This document shows positions 10,637 to 21,114 of a DNA stretch of 64,000 bases, in pieces; positions within the stretch are counted from its first letter, which is position 1; every line of letters begins with the position of its first letter. Source of the DNA: an uncultured Fidelibacterota bacterium. Its GTDB lineage: Bacteria; Fidelibacterota; Marinisomatia; Marinisomatales; UBA1611. Location of the stretch: contig CAJWLO010000008.1 in assembly GCA_913043235.1 (NCBI GenBank), forward strand, positions 1-64,000, given 5' to 3'. A model generated the notes under the pieces. It was not told where the DNA came from. It worked only from the letters and a program-made list of their open reading frames with translations, and did no database searches. A program made the translations under genes and the position numbers.

Positions 10637-13600
10637 TTATTCTTCCGATGGTTCAACCTGAGATGTTGTTAACATTAAATATGAAAATAAATCACGAATA
10701 TCAGTGTCATTCATATCATCTAACATTCCTTCAGGCATCATAGATAATTCAGAATTATCGGTAGTTTGAATATCTGATTTACTTATTACCACCGCATCCT
10801 GACCAACGACTCTTAGTGTCATTGTACGGTCATTTTGATTGGCTATATTTCCAGCATATGTACGACCGTCTCTTGTTGTAACCATTACCATTTTATAATC
10901 ATCCTGTATAATACCACTTGGATCCATTATATTATTAAGCAAATAATTCAAATCTGTACGATTTGCGCCTGTCAATTCCGGGCCAAGAATACCGCCTTCA
11001 TCATGCATGACATGGCAAGCGCCACATAGCCCATCATAAACATAGCGGCCTCTGCGAGGGTCACCACTGCTAACATTTTGCGGATTGAGAAACGATTTAT
11101 ATTTTCCCATCGCAGCTAAATTTTCTGACGATTCTTTCGATAATGGGCCCCACACTTCTAGAAAACCACTACCCACAACTCTACGCAGCTGACGGGCGGT
11201 GTAAGCAGGAACATCTTTTTTGGGAACTTCACCCCCCTTTATAGCTTGTGTTAAATACCAACCATATAAAGATCTTGACGCCATAGTCTGTACAATCTCT
11301 AACTTTTCAGCAGAATTATATTTATTATAATTTTTCAATAGCAATTTCCCAAGATTTCCACTGTTAAATGCAGCTGTGGCACGAATCGCTTCTTTTCGCA
11401 GCTTAGGATTTTCAAGCAGGTTTGGAATTTCATCAACTAATCCATTCCACTGTTTACGTGCTAGACCATTTAGTGCATTTTTCCTTTCTTTGATTGGCTT
11501 ATTTCCATCCTTAAGAGTGGCTAAAAGCTCCATAGTTGCTTCTATACTTCCAAACTGCTGTGCTACATCTAGAGCTGCTTTAGATGTTTTATTATTTGAA
11601 CGTAATTTAGGATAAACAGTACCCCAATTTTCTGGAGGCGTGATATCTGATTGACCTTCTAAACCATCACGCATTCCCTTCAGCATTTCAAGCTGAACTT
11701 TTGAAGGGTCTTCTAAACCGGCTACAAGAACATTTAGCATTTGCGCATCAACCAATCTTCTAGCTATATATTCAGCAACAAGCGGAATATTACTTTTTTT
11801 AGCGAGCTCAATTGAGCGATCGGGATTATCTTCAACCAACGGCTCAACAGCAAACCAGATCATTAGAGGAATATTATGATCTTCATTATCCTGACTATTA
11901 CCAAGAAGAGCGGCAGCAAGATCCCATCGATCATCATGATCAATTCTTTGCATTGCTGATGCAAGGTACAAACGTACAACCGCGGATTTATCCTTCTCTG
12001 CCTTGCTTATAAATTCTTTAAGTACTTTATCAGAAACATTTTTATCTTCTGCCAGCATTTGGACAGCCCACGCCCGGATATATTGATCTCTATCAGAAAG
12101 AGCACGAAAAAGCTCATCATCTGTAAAACTACCCGTAATATGCAATGCCCACATTCCTTTTAAACGATAGTCTGGATTTGAATTCTTATTAAATATATTT
12201 TTAAGTTCATTAACTGCGGCTGCATCAATTGTCTGTTTAGCTGCTCGGCCCTGTAGGATAACACGGGCCCTTCTTGAGTGCCAATCACTCTTACTTACTA
12301 CCAGTTTTGCCAACTCTAAATCTGTCATTTTCTTAAGATCACTATAACGCCCATCCCAGTTTTCTGCTAAAGAATTAGTTGGTGTAACCCGATAAATCCT
12401 CCCAGTTTCTTTGTGAAGGACTTCTTTCCCGCAAATGTCACCATCGTGCCAGTCAAGGACATACATACCACCTTCAGGACCTATTTCCAGGCTGAAACCA
12501 ATAAATTGGGCATTATTTGCATAGAGAAAATCATTATCATGCTCAGCAATAAATGAAGATCCTTTACGAATTAAATTATCAGATAGCAATGCATGTTCAT
12601 GAATATTAGCCATAAATATCTTACCGTTGTGTTCCTTTGGAAACGCATCTGACTGGTAAACTCTGGCACCACCATGTGCTGATCTGTGTCTATGATCAAC
12701 TATGGTTCGAATATCACTGTAAACATAAGGATTAAAATGCTGGCCGCCCTGGCGATGAAATATCCCGCCCTGTACTACATGAAAAAGATGGGGGATAACG
12801 CAGGCACTAATAAAAAACTCACCCTTCTCATTATAATCAATCCCCCAGGGGTTACTAAATCCATGTGCCATCACTTCAAAAGTTCTCTTTGTTGGGTGGT
12901 AGCGCCAAACCCCACCATCAATATCTACTCCATCAGCATCTAATAGATCCTCAGGGAATGGGTCCTTGTGCCCATATAAACGGCCCTTCCCATTTGGTTT
13001 TCTTATTTTTGAAGGTGTGGCAAACCCTTCTAAACCATAGAGCCAACCATCAGGTCCCCATGTTAGACTATTTATTGTTTCGTGCCGGTCACGAATGCCC
13101 CAACCTGTTAACAATATTTCTAGATCATCCATATCTCCCTTATCATCTCCATCACGATCAGGAATAAAAAGCAAGTTTGGGGGTGCACCTAAAAATAACC
13201 CATCAAAGCCTACAGCTACAGCCGCAGGGAATGGGATACCTTCAGCGAATACCTTCATATCATCAGCCTCTCCATCTTTATCTGTATCTTCTAGTATTAG
13301 AATCCGACTGTCACCAGAATTGGAAAAGCCATCGCCTCTGCTCTCATAATCTCGATTCTCAGCTATCCACATCCGCCCACGGTCATCCCAGGTGAAAGCC
13401 ATTGGCTGAGTAATCATTGGCTCAGACGCCCATGCATTTACTTGGAAACCATCCATTAGAGTCATGGCTTCGGTTGCTTCAGTTGGGCCTAAAAACTTTT
13501 CTTTTCTTCCTTCTTCCTGAGCCATTCGCCATAGTTGTGTTGCATAAGGATAAGAGTTTCCGCTCCAGTCTACCCATCTTTCAGTAAGCTTCAAGTCATT

Positions 13601-14569
13601 CAGTTTACCGGTATGAACTACGATCCTATGCTTAAATGTTGAACGTGTGCCTTCATCTATTTTCCAATCACCAGAAATTGCACGAGACGGGCCGACACCA
13701 AATTGGCCATCAACTCTCCAGGCTACAGGAGAATCATCATTGGACGGGTGGTCTAAGATCGCAATATTTGCAAAATCATCTCGACCTTCAAGCTGCATAC
13801 CAACGTTGAGCCACATTGCACGTTTTGTATCAGCATTTTTATTTTTTTGGCGGGCAGCATTCATTACTTCCGCGGGCATACCCTTTCTCCATGGCATTCT
13901 CAGAAACATCCCACCATACTCAAATTCATTAATTGTAATATCGACCTGGGCATCACCATTCCAATCCAGATCCAACTCATACTCACCATCAACAATTTTC
14001 ATGGACCATTTTTGTGTCTCGACCATAATTGTTTTACCATCCTTGTCAAGCATATTATAGGCTGTTTCCCATGATACTATTTCTCCAATAGAATCAGTAA
14101 CTGACGCTGATTTTAGTTGCCAATAATCCCCCTGGTACTTATGATAAAAATCCCGTCCCATTAATACGGATACATTTTCATCAATATATTTTTTTCTATA
14201 AAACAATCTATAGAGACTATCTTTGGGTATGCTGTGCATGTCGAAGTTCCCGTTTACTCTAGTAAATCCCCAAAATAAACCGGTCTGGTGCTTGTGGTGA
14301 CCGGGACTGTATTCTGTCACAGGTCCCTTGCCATCCGGGGAAATAATTGGATGTATATAAGGGCGATGATCCTGCCTGGCATTTGCAGTAACAATCGGAA
14401 GTTTCCCATCGGCACGGTATACCTCTATTGTACCAAGCTCTTTGTTCTGTTTTACGATCAGATTTGTTTCAGATATTGATCCATACTGAGCTGTTTTTTG
14501 GTTTGAACAGTTAAAGGATACAAATATCGCTACTAGAAGCATCATAAATGATTTAAAAATTGTATCCAT
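10637..14569 (-). CDS. Large lipoprotein-like fusion: PmoA-like (DUF6807) + membrane-bound-dehydrogenase-type propeller + HEAT-like region + cytochrome c
   Basis: 1310 aa; signal with SFNCSN; N-terminal HRPYIHPIISPDGKGPVTEYSPGHHKHQTGLFWGF; middle FTWDDRGRMWIAENRDYESRGDG...LEDTDKDGEADDMKVFAEGIPFPAAVAV; C-terminal CGACHVMHDEGGILGPELTGANRTDLNYLLNNIMDPS (CxxCH). Confidence 0.85.
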   Translation of the reverse strand: MDTIFKSFMMLLVAIFVSFNCSNQKTAQYGSISETNLIVKQNKELGTIEVYRADGKLPIVTANARQDHRPYIHPIISPDGKGPVTEYSPGHHKHQTGLFWGFTRVNGNFDMHSIPKDSLYRLFYRKKYIDENVSVLMGRDFYHKYQGDYWQLKSASVTDSIGEIVSWETAYNMLDKDGKTIMVETQKWSMKIVDGEYELDLDWNGDAQVDITINEFEYGGMFLRMPWRKGMPAEVMNAARQKNKNADTKRAMWLNVGMQLEGRDDFANIAILDHPSNDDSPVAWRVDGQFGVGPSRAISGDWKIDEGTRSTFKHRIVVHTGKLNDLKLTERWVDWSGNSYPYATQLWRMAQEEGRKEKFLGPTEATEAMTLMDGFQVNAWASEPMITQPMAFTWDDRGRMWIAENRDYESRGDGFSNSGDSRILILEDTDKDGEADDMKVFAEGIPFPAAVAVGFDGLFLGAPPNLLFIPDRDGDDKGDMDDLEILLTGWGIRDRHETINSLTWGPDGWLYGLEGFATPSKIRKPNGKGRLYGHKDPFPEDLLDADGVDIDGGVWRYHPTKRTFEVMAHGFSNPWGIDYNEKGEFFISACVIPHLFHVVQGGIFHRQGGQHFNPYVYSDIRTIVDHRHRSAHGGARVYQSDAFPKEHNGKIFMANIHEHALLSDNLIRKGSSFIAEHDNDFLYANNAQFIGFSLEIGPEGGMYVLDWHDGDICGKEVLHKETGRIYRVTPTNSLAENWDGRYSDLKKMTDLELAKLVVSKSDWHSRRARVILQGRAAKQTIDAAAVNELKNIFNKNSNPDYRLKGMWALHITGSFTDDELFRALSDRDQYIRAWAVQMLAEDKNVSDKVLKEFISKAEKDKSAVVRLYLASAMQRIDHDDRWDLAAALLGNSQDNEDHNIPLMIWFAVEPLVEDNPDRSIELAKKSNIPLVAEYIARRLVDAQMLNVLVAGLEDPSKVQLEMLKGMRDGLEGQSDITPPENWGTVYPKLRSNNKTSKAALDVAQQFGSIEATMELLATLKDGNKPIKERKNALNGLARKQWNGLVDEIPNLLENPKLRKEAIRATAAFNSGNLGKLLLKNYNKYNSAEKLEIVQTMASRSLYGWYLTQAIKGGEVPKKDVPAYTARQLRRVVGSGFLEVWGPLSKESSENLAAMGKYKSFLNPQNVSSGDPRRGRYVYDGLCGACHVMHDEGGILGPELTGANRTDLNYLLNNIMDPSGIIQDDYKMVMVTTRDGRTYAGNIANQNDRTMTLRVVGQDAVVISKSDIQTTDNSELSMMPEGMLDDMNDTDIRDLFSYLMLTTSQVEPSEE

Positions 14570-14580
14570 GTTTACCTCAA

Positions 14581-15000
14581 TTAATATTTGTTAAGTTTTC
14601 TAATATTGAAAAAATTGATAAATAGAGGATTATTCGATAGACTAAGTGTGATCATCCAAAACAGTACAATAGTCAAACCTCCAACTTCACGCATTAGCTC
14701 TACTGTATGACTTTTCATTGTCCATGACGAGAGTAATAAATCATAGAATGAAATTCCACCTTCTATCTTCAGTACTAATATTATTCCCCAGATCAGGACC
14801 GAAACACTAATCGTAGCCGGCAGCATCCAATGTAATTGGTTCATCGATGCTAAGCAGCATACAATAGCTGCCAATCCATATACTACCATCCAAATCATAG
14901 AATCAGGGTCATTGTATTGGACGGCTAAAGCAAGTATAAAAACAGCCAACATGAGATAGTTCAGCAATGATAATAGTTTATTATCCAAAAATATAACCAT
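14581..15000 (-). CDS. TMEM220-like small transmembrane protein
   Basis: 139 aa, about 4 TM; AVQYNDPDSMIWMVVYGLAAIVC is characteristic of the TMEM220 family. Confidence 0.7.
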   Translation of the reverse strand: MVIFLDNKLLSLLNYLMLAVFILALAVQYNDPDSMIWMVVYGLAAIVCCLASMNQLHWMLPATISVSVLIWGIILVLKIEGGISFYDLLLSSWTMKSHTVELMREVGGLTIVLFWMITLSLSNNPLFINFFNIRKLNKY

Positions 15001-15069
15001 CCTTTAGGATTTTATATCATAGCCTTTATAAAAAACAAATTCTCTCATAAGTATCATAAAATTATATTT

Positions 15070-16191
15070 TTAATCAGAAATCGTAAATTCAGGTAAATTT
15101 ATAATTTTACCACCTTCAACGGCTGAATCATGAGCACAAATTCCAACACATGTCCAATTAGCACTTGTTACAGCATTGGGCCATGGATCTCGATCTCCAA
15201 CTAGTGCATTCACAAATTCATTTGCTAAATGCGGATGCGATCCACCATGTCCTGCTCCCTGAATGAATGACAAATGATCTGCATCTTGTATATCACTTGT
15301 GAATAAACGAATCTCTTCAGGCAATAGGTGGGCAAAATCAGGGACATCCACTAATTCAGGAATTTCATGTTCTGGTTTTTTTGCAGTATGAAGAACATGT
15401 TTTTCACCTTCAACAAGCGTCCACTCGAAAGATTTTTTGGAACCGTATACATCAATTGACTCTCTGTACTGTCTTGCGGTATCATATAAAAACCTCCAGA
15501 TTTGAGCTGATATATCAAAATCTTTTATTTTGATATGACAAGACTCAACAGCAAAAGAGTTACCAGATTTTTCAGCAATCCTATCATTAACTGCTCCGGA
15601 ACCAAAACAAGATACATATTCTGCATGACCGTTTACCATTCCAAGTACGGGAGAAACAACATGTGTGGCATAGTGCATAGGGATCATTCTTTCCCAATAT
15701 TCTGGCCATCCCTCCATATCTTGGGGGTGCGATGCCTTCATAAATTGTATTTTCCCAAGTTCACCTTTATCATATAAGTCTTTGATATAAAGAAACTCAC
15801 GACTGTAGACGACTGTTTCTGCCATCATATATTTCAAACCTGTTTCTTTTACTAAGTTTACTATCTCTTCACATTCTTCGATTGTAGTAGCCATTGGGAC
15901 TGTACACATCACATTTTTTCCTGCCTTAAGAGCATCAATAGACATCCATCCGTGATCTGGTATCGGCGAATTAATATGGACAAAATCAACAGCAGGATCA
16001 TTTAATACATCATTGTAGTCAGTATACCTATTTTCAATTCCAAATGCTTCTCCTATCTTGTTTAACTCATCTTCATTTCTTCGGCATATTCCATACATGT
16101 TAGCATTAGGGTGTTTTTGATATATAGGTATGAACTCTGCACCAAAGCCTAAACCGATAATTGTTACATTTACTTTTTTATCATTAGTCAT
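15070..16191 (-). CDS. Gfo/Idh/MocA-family oxidoreductase
   Basis: 373 aa; NVTIIGLGFGAEFIPIYQKHPNANMYGICRRNEDEL Rossmann start, VHINSPIPDHGWMSIDALKAGKNVMCTVPMATTIEEC. Confidence 0.92.
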   Translation of the reverse strand: MTNDKKVNVTIIGLGFGAEFIPIYQKHPNANMYGICRRNEDELNKIGEAFGIENRYTDYNDVLNDPAVDFVHINSPIPDHGWMSIDALKAGKNVMCTVPMATTIEECEEIVNLVKETGLKYMMAETVVYSREFLYIKDLYDKGELGKIQFMKASHPQDMEGWPEYWERMIPMHYATHVVSPVLGMVNGHAEYVSCFGSGAVNDRIAEKSGNSFAVESCHIKIKDFDISAQIWRFLYDTARQYRESIDVYGSKKSFEWTLVEGEKHVLHTAKKPEHEIPELVDVPDFAHLLPEEIRLFTSDIQDADHLSFIQGAGHGGSHPHLANEFVNALVGDRDPWPNAVTSANWTCVGICAHDSAVEGGKIINLPEFTISD

Positions 16192-16278
16192 AATTTCCTC
16201 CTTTACTCAATTATTTTATTTCCCAATATTGTTTGTGATCTTTCTCAAAACAATAATATAACTAAACATGGAATAGTT

Positions 16279-17922
16279 TTATTCTTCTTCTTCAGTCTTT
16301 TCAGGTTCATTAATGTAATCACGATCCGATTTTAATTCTTCATCCATTCTTTGGTGTTTGCTTTTACTATCGTTACTCAAACTTTCTTCTTCATCTAAAT
16401 GAATGGCTTTGTATCCTCCAATAGATCTAAAGTAGAGCATCAAACCAATATACGATAGTAGCATAATTGCTGGAAAAATTGCTACAGTTGCTAGTGCACC
16501 TTGCTTTGCAGATGCTTGTATACTTACAACTTCATCCTGCTGGGATGAAGCAAGAGACTGAAGTTTTTGTTGATCGATTGGTTTATAATTACCAAAAATA
16601 CTAGATTTTTCCTGACCCATAACTCTTGAATGAATGCCTGGATTCTGATCCTGCAATTCACGATCAATCTGCTTATCCTGTATATTGCCTAAAAATGCTA
16701 CTCCGAAAACACCAGCAGCAAGCATACCTACACCAGTAATTCCATTTAAAGTAAGTGCCCCTCCTTTGGGAAAGCGCTCACTTGCTACACCTAGCATAGT
16801 TGGCCAAAAAAATGTTTTACCTAGCCCATAAATAGTAGCGGCGATAAATATCATAACACCGGTAGCTTTTGATAAAACAAATAGTCCTACTAAGGCAATG
16901 GCACTACTTGCGGTTAGCAAACCTAGAGGGGAGATCCTGTGTACAATTGGTCCTGCGTAAAACCTCAGTACCATCATAATAAGTGCTGTATAAACGACCA
17001 CCCAGCCAGCATTATCACCTAGAAACGGAACAAGTAAATCAGTAATCCAACTATCCGTTCCCAATTCAGTTGTTGCTAGCGGTATCATAATTAATAAAAG
17101 AATAACGAATACTGGCCGTCCCAGAGACTCAGTATAAAAGTAGTATGCTCCAGTTACTAATAGAAGCAATGCTGTTAAGGAAATATGGGGTAAACTCAAA
17201 AAGCCGCTTTCATACATGGGCTGAAGACCTGCAACACGATTAATTTCCAATAAAATGATATAGAAAATAAAAAAGAACCCTACCGCACCTGCTTCACTAA
17301 GCATATCCTTGAAAGAGACTCCTGCTTTAACACGTTCCTGAACAGGAAACTCTCTTCCATATAGCATGATGCCGTAAATTGCTACAGGTATAAGAACGAG
17401 AGCTACTTTCCATTTCCAGCTAACTTCAGGTCCCATTATAATTGATAGAAATCCTCCCAATACTAAACCAGCAGGCCAACCAGCATGTAAGATATTCAGC
17501 CATTTAGTCTTTTCTTTAGGATAAATTGTTGCAACAGCAGGATTAATAACAGCTTCAACGGTTCCGTTACCAAGGGCCAGTATAAATGTTCCCCAATATA
17601 GCATCCAGTAACCATCTGCGAATATGGTGACAATAGCAGAGAGAACATGCAGACAGAAAGCTATGAGCATTGAGAGGCCATAACCTATTTTGTCAACCAC
17701 AAGACTGAAAAAAATGATACTGATACTGAACGGCCATAGGCCGACACCAAATATCTCTCCTTTTTGAGTCTCACTTAAGCCAAAGTCTACCCCTAAAGCA
17801 CCAATAATTTGTGCTCTTACCATAAACCCAACTGACGTAGCCGTAAGAGCGGCAAAACACCCCCAGAAAAGCCAGGTGGCCTGTTTTTCGGTTAAATTAT
17901 CTAGTTTTTCCATATTCCCCAC
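16279..17922 (-). CDS. MFS transporter
   Basis: 547 aa, about 12 TM, LSETQKGEIFGVGLWPFSISIIFFSLVVDKIGYG; cytoplasmic acidic tail. Confidence 0.85.
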   Translation of the reverse strand: MGNMEKLDNLTEKQATWLFWGCFAALTATSVGFMVRAQIIGALGVDFGLSETQKGEIFGVGLWPFSISIIFFSLVVDKIGYGLSMLIAFCLHVLSAIVTIFADGYWMLYWGTFILALGNGTVEAVINPAVATIYPKEKTKWLNILHAGWPAGLVLGGFLSIIMGPEVSWKWKVALVLIPVAIYGIMLYGREFPVQERVKAGVSFKDMLSEAGAVGFFFIFYIILLEINRVAGLQPMYESGFLSLPHISLTALLLLVTGAYYFYTESLGRPVFVILLLIMIPLATTELGTDSWITDLLVPFLGDNAGWVVVYTALIMMVLRFYAGPIVHRISPLGLLTASSAIALVGLFVLSKATGVMIFIAATIYGLGKTFFWPTMLGVASERFPKGGALTLNGITGVGMLAAGVFGVAFLGNIQDKQIDRELQDQNPGIHSRVMGQEKSSIFGNYKPIDQQKLQSLASSQQDEVVSIQASAKQGALATVAIFPAIMLLSYIGLMLYFRSIGGYKAIHLDEEESLSNDSKSKHQRMDEELKSDRDYINEPEKTEEEE

Positions 17923-18052
17923 TTTACTTTTGAGTTATTGTATTAGACTTCAATTTAATAATTCTATGATAAATAATAATCCTATTTTTTTCTTTAAAAA
18001 CAATTATTAATCTGGACTTCCAAAAAATGCTATTTTACTTACTTTTTTCCTT

Positions 18053-18192
18053 GATTTTTGTTTCCCGAAGCCCGCATAAACCTTTTGAGCCCATGTAGGG
18101 CACCTTTTGAACCACCTTAGTCTTGGGTATTAAAGGCAGGAGTGGTGTGATTACCGGATCAAAGATTCGCGGGCATTCGGGTTAACAAAATC
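18053..18192. repeat. Intergenic inverted-repeat-bounded structured element, unclassified
   Basis: Left end gatttttgtttcccgaagcccgc and right end gcgggcattcgggttaacaaaatc are inverse complements with only small gaps; internal GCCC-ATGTA-GGGC hairpin and a CCTTTTGA(g/a)CC direct repeat. GC-richer than the surrounding intergenic sequence. Confidence 0.5.
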
Positions 18193-18284
18193 TTTCTATA
18201 ATGCTCCTGTTGCATGAAGATGGATTAAAAACAAACTATTTGTACGTAACAAAATAAAATCCTAAGCTTATTCTTGTAGTCAGT

Positions 18285-18296
18285 ACAAACGTTTGT
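18285..18296. promoter_or_regulatory. Candidate LacI-type operator upstream of MFS gene
   Basis: Perfect 12-bp palindrome ACAAACGTTTGT with central CG in the intergenic region. Confidence 0.5.
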
Positions 18297-18430
18297 TCTA
18301 AGCCGTAAGGTACTCAGATGTTATTGGGAAATACAAGGTAAATTTGAAGAAAATAGCCCTTATCAATTAATAATCAATTCTTATTAAGAATCTATTAGGT
18401 CTTTTGTTTTTCTTATATCTAATAAAACAT

Positions 18431-19591
18431 CTATTCATTTAAGAATCTATAAATAGTCATTGCATTATATTCTTGATCAGGATATAAAATTGTTGATTTA
18501 AATCTTGGTTGATTCGGAGCATCAGGAAAATGCTGGGTCTCTAGGCAAAAACCTGAGTATTGTTGAAAACCACCAGAGTCAATACCTCCATCAAGAAAGT
18601 TTCCCGTGTATAATTGGATCCCTGGATTGGTAGTATATACTTTCATAATGCGACCAGTCTCTGCATGCTTAACCATGGCCGCAAACGTTAATGAATCAAA
18701 TAGACCATCTCTTTTAATAACAAAACAATGATCATAACCTAATGGCAAATTTTTGATTTTAGGTATTTCGTTGAACCGAGAACCAATTCTATGGGCGGTT
18801 CTGAAATCAAACGCACTTTCTTCAACATCATTTAACTCACCAGTTGGTATTAAATCATCATATACTTCCAAGTAATGGTTCGCATTGATAATTAGTTCAT
18901 GCTCAAGAATATCTCCATTGCCTGCCCCATTTAGATTCCAATAGTTATGGTTAGTCAGGTTAATTGGTGTAGCTTTATCTGTTGTTGCGGTAAATTCGAT
19001 TTTTAATTCATCGTTATTTGTGAGCGAATAAATTGCTTTAATATCAACATTACCTGGGTATCCTTCTTCACCATCATAGCTATTATAACTAAATTCTATA
19101 TTCGCACCATCTTTATTAATGTAGTCCCTTGCTTTCCATACAACTTTATCATATCCTTGCTCACCACCATGTAAATGGTTTTTACCATCATTCGTTTTTA
19201 GAGAATATATAGAGTCATTCAATGTAAAATTACCCTTTGCAATACGATTACAGAATCTCCCTACGGTTGCACCAAAATATGGATGTCCATTTAAATATTT
19301 TTCTAATGAATTGAATCCCAAATTAATATTCGAAAGATTGCCATCTCTATCTGGGACTTCTAAGGAAACTACAATCGCACCCAAAGTTATCATTTTAAGT
19401 TTTAATCCATTGCTATTTGTGCAATTGTAAAGATATATCTCTTCTCCAGCACTTGTATGACCAAAGCTTGATTTAGTGATAGTGGCTATATTTTTTTGAT
19501 TATTTTTCAAAATTATTAATCCGTTTACTCCTATGATAATTGCAAATATTAAAACTAATATGAAAAATATTCTCATCATTCCAATCACCAA
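18431..19591 (-). CDS. Aldose 1-epimerase (galactose mutarotase family), secreted or membrane-anchored
   Basis: 386 aa; FGATVGRFCNRIAKGNFTLN, NHLHGGEQGYDKVVWKA, TNHNYWNLNG, YDHCFVI, GFCLETQHFPDAPNQPRFKS; N-terminal TM segment. Confidence 0.92.
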   Translation of the reverse strand: MVIGMMRIFFILVLIFAIIIGVNGLIILKNNQKNIATITKSSFGHTSAGEEIYLYNCTNSNGLKLKMITLGAIVVSLEVPDRDGNLSNINLGFNSLEKYLNGHPYFGATVGRFCNRIAKGNFTLNDSIYSLKTNDGKNHLHGGEQGYDKVVWKARDYINKDGANIEFSYNSYDGEEGYPGNVDIKAIYSLTNNDELKIEFTATTDKATPINLTNHNYWNLNGAGNGDILEHELIINANHYLEVYDDLIPTGELNDVEESAFDFRTAHRIGSRFNEIPKIKNLPLGYDHCFVIKRDGLFDSLTFAAMVKHAETGRIMKVYTTNPGIQLYTGNFLDGGIDSGGFQQYSGFCLETQHFPDAPNQPRFKSTILYPDQEYNAMTIYRFLNE

Positions 19592-19726
19592 ATAATATTA
19601 AAGATTCTCAATAATTATAATACTGAACTAAAGAACAAATAGTAATATATTCTTCTTTTTTCTGCATTTCCAATCTAAATAATAATTTTTCCATATAAAT
19701 CCTACCTATAAATTTAAATTATAATG

Positions 19727-19740
19727 GACAAACGATTGTC
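19727..19740. promoter_or_regulatory. Candidate LacI-type operator between epimerase and lacI
   Basis: GACAAACGATTGTC, 12 of 14 positions symmetric, central CG, in the divergent intergenic region. Confidence 0.45.
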
Positions 19741-19923
19741 TAATAATTAAATAATTTAGGTTCAGGCCACGCCAGCTAGAAAATACGTTTTAATTATTTT
19801 TACTTTTTCTATCTCTTTTTATGATGGTAATTAAAATAAAAACTCTTTAATTTGCAACCAAAATATACTAGGTTTTCTAGTAATCCTATATCATCATATC
19901 CCATTATCAAACTATCATGAAAC

Positions 19924-19931
19924 TTGCGCAA
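19924..19931. promoter_or_regulatory. Candidate autoregulatory operator upstream of lacI-family gene
   Basis: TTGCGCAA core within TGAAACTTGCGCAATTGTTCA, about 60 bp before the regulator start; the reverse complement begins TGAACAAT, as does the 48686 palindrome. Confidence 0.35.
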
Positions 19932-19992
19932 TTGTTCAACCTTATGCAAGCCTTATACTTATAACCGATCTTAAAATCTAACAATAAAATAT

Positions 19993-21090
19993 ATGAAAAG
20001 AATTAGCATAAAGGATTTAGCAAAAAAGACTGGTCTCTCAACAACAACAATTTCACGTGTTCTCAATGGTAAAGCAAAGCAATACCGTATTAGTGATAAC
20101 GCTGCCCAGCTTATAATTAGCACCGCCCAAAAAGAAGGTTATAGGCCTGACCGCAATGCAATAAGCCTTCGCACAAATCGTTCTCAAACAATCGGTGTAA
20201 TTGTGCCTAATATTGCTGATTATTATTTCAGTTCCCTATCAAGGATGATTGAGATAGCAGCTAGAAAGATAGGATACTCTATATTGCTTTCTGATTCTCA
20301 GGAAATTTTAGAACTAGAAATTGAATCAATAGAATCATTGATCAGCAGGAAGGTAGACGGGTTAATTGTTCTTCCGATAGGAAATGAATTTAGTCATTTA
20401 CAAAATGTAATCGATATTGGAATTCCTTTAGTTATTGCTGATCGGCATTTCCCCTTAATAGAATGTCCGCAAGTATTTTCAGATAACTTTAACGGGGCAT
20501 TTAAAGCAACAGAGTTTTTGATCAAAAAGAATCACTCTCGGATAGCCTGTATCCAAGGAAGACAAAATACTTCAGTTAATAATGAAAGAATACGCGGCTA
20601 CAAGGACGCATTAAAGCACCATGATATTCAATTTGATCCAGCTCTAATTATTGGGGATGAGTTTGGACTAAGAAGTGGATATGTAAGCGCAAAAATACTT
20701 ATCAACATGATACCAAGACCTACTGCTATTTTCACCTTTTGTAATGCAATATCTCTAGGCGCATTACGAGCTATATATGAAGAAAATCTAAATATCCCTA
20801 ATGACATTTCTATTATATCTTTTGACCATGATCAACCATACTCTGAATTCTTAAAAGCACCAATAACATCTATTGATCAACAAACCAGTGAGATGGGTCA
20901 AATAGCATTTAAGCTTCTAATGGCTGAAATCAGTCATAAAGATGCTAAAAATTCAAATACTTCAATAAGCAGTGCAAAATTTGTTACTCTTCCAACCAAA
21001 TTAAGAAAAAGACAATCAGTAAAAAGTTTCAGAAGTGAAAAAAATGTAGCCGAAAATAATTTGCAATCCCAGGATTTAATAAAGAATTAA
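19993..21090 (+). CDS. LacI-family transcriptional regulator
   Basis: 365 aa; ISIKDLAKKTGLSTTTISRVLNGKAKQYRISDNAAQLI HTH plus periplasmic-binding-like domain. Confidence 0.96.
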   Translation: MKRISIKDLAKKTGLSTTTISRVLNGKAKQYRISDNAAQLIISTAQKEGYRPDRNAISLRTNRSQTIGVIVPNIADYYFSSLSRMIEIAARKIGYSILLSDSQEILELEIESIESLISRKVDGLIVLPIGNEFSHLQNVIDIGIPLVIADRHFPLIECPQVFSDNFNGAFKATEFLIKKNHSRIACIQGRQNTSVNNERIRGYKDALKHHDIQFDPALIIGDEFGLRSGYVSAKILINMIPRPTAIFTFCNAISLGALRAIYEENLNIPNDISIISFDHDQPYSEFLKAPITSIDQQTSEMGQIAFKLLMAEISHKDAKNSNTSISSAKFVTLPTKLRKRQSVKSFRSEKNVAENNLQSQDLIKN

Positions 21091-21114
21091 TTACCAATAT
21101 AAGGAGTCATTATT

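Noticed and set aside
13647-14060. 137-aa plus-strand ORF opposite the PmoA-like fusion gene
   Set aside because: Antisense shadow ORF within a confidently coding region.
18053-18192. Integron attC site or tRNA-like interpretation of the intergenic element
   Set aside because: No GTTRRRY/RYYYAAC pair, no D-loop or T-loop pattern, and no integrase or cassette context.
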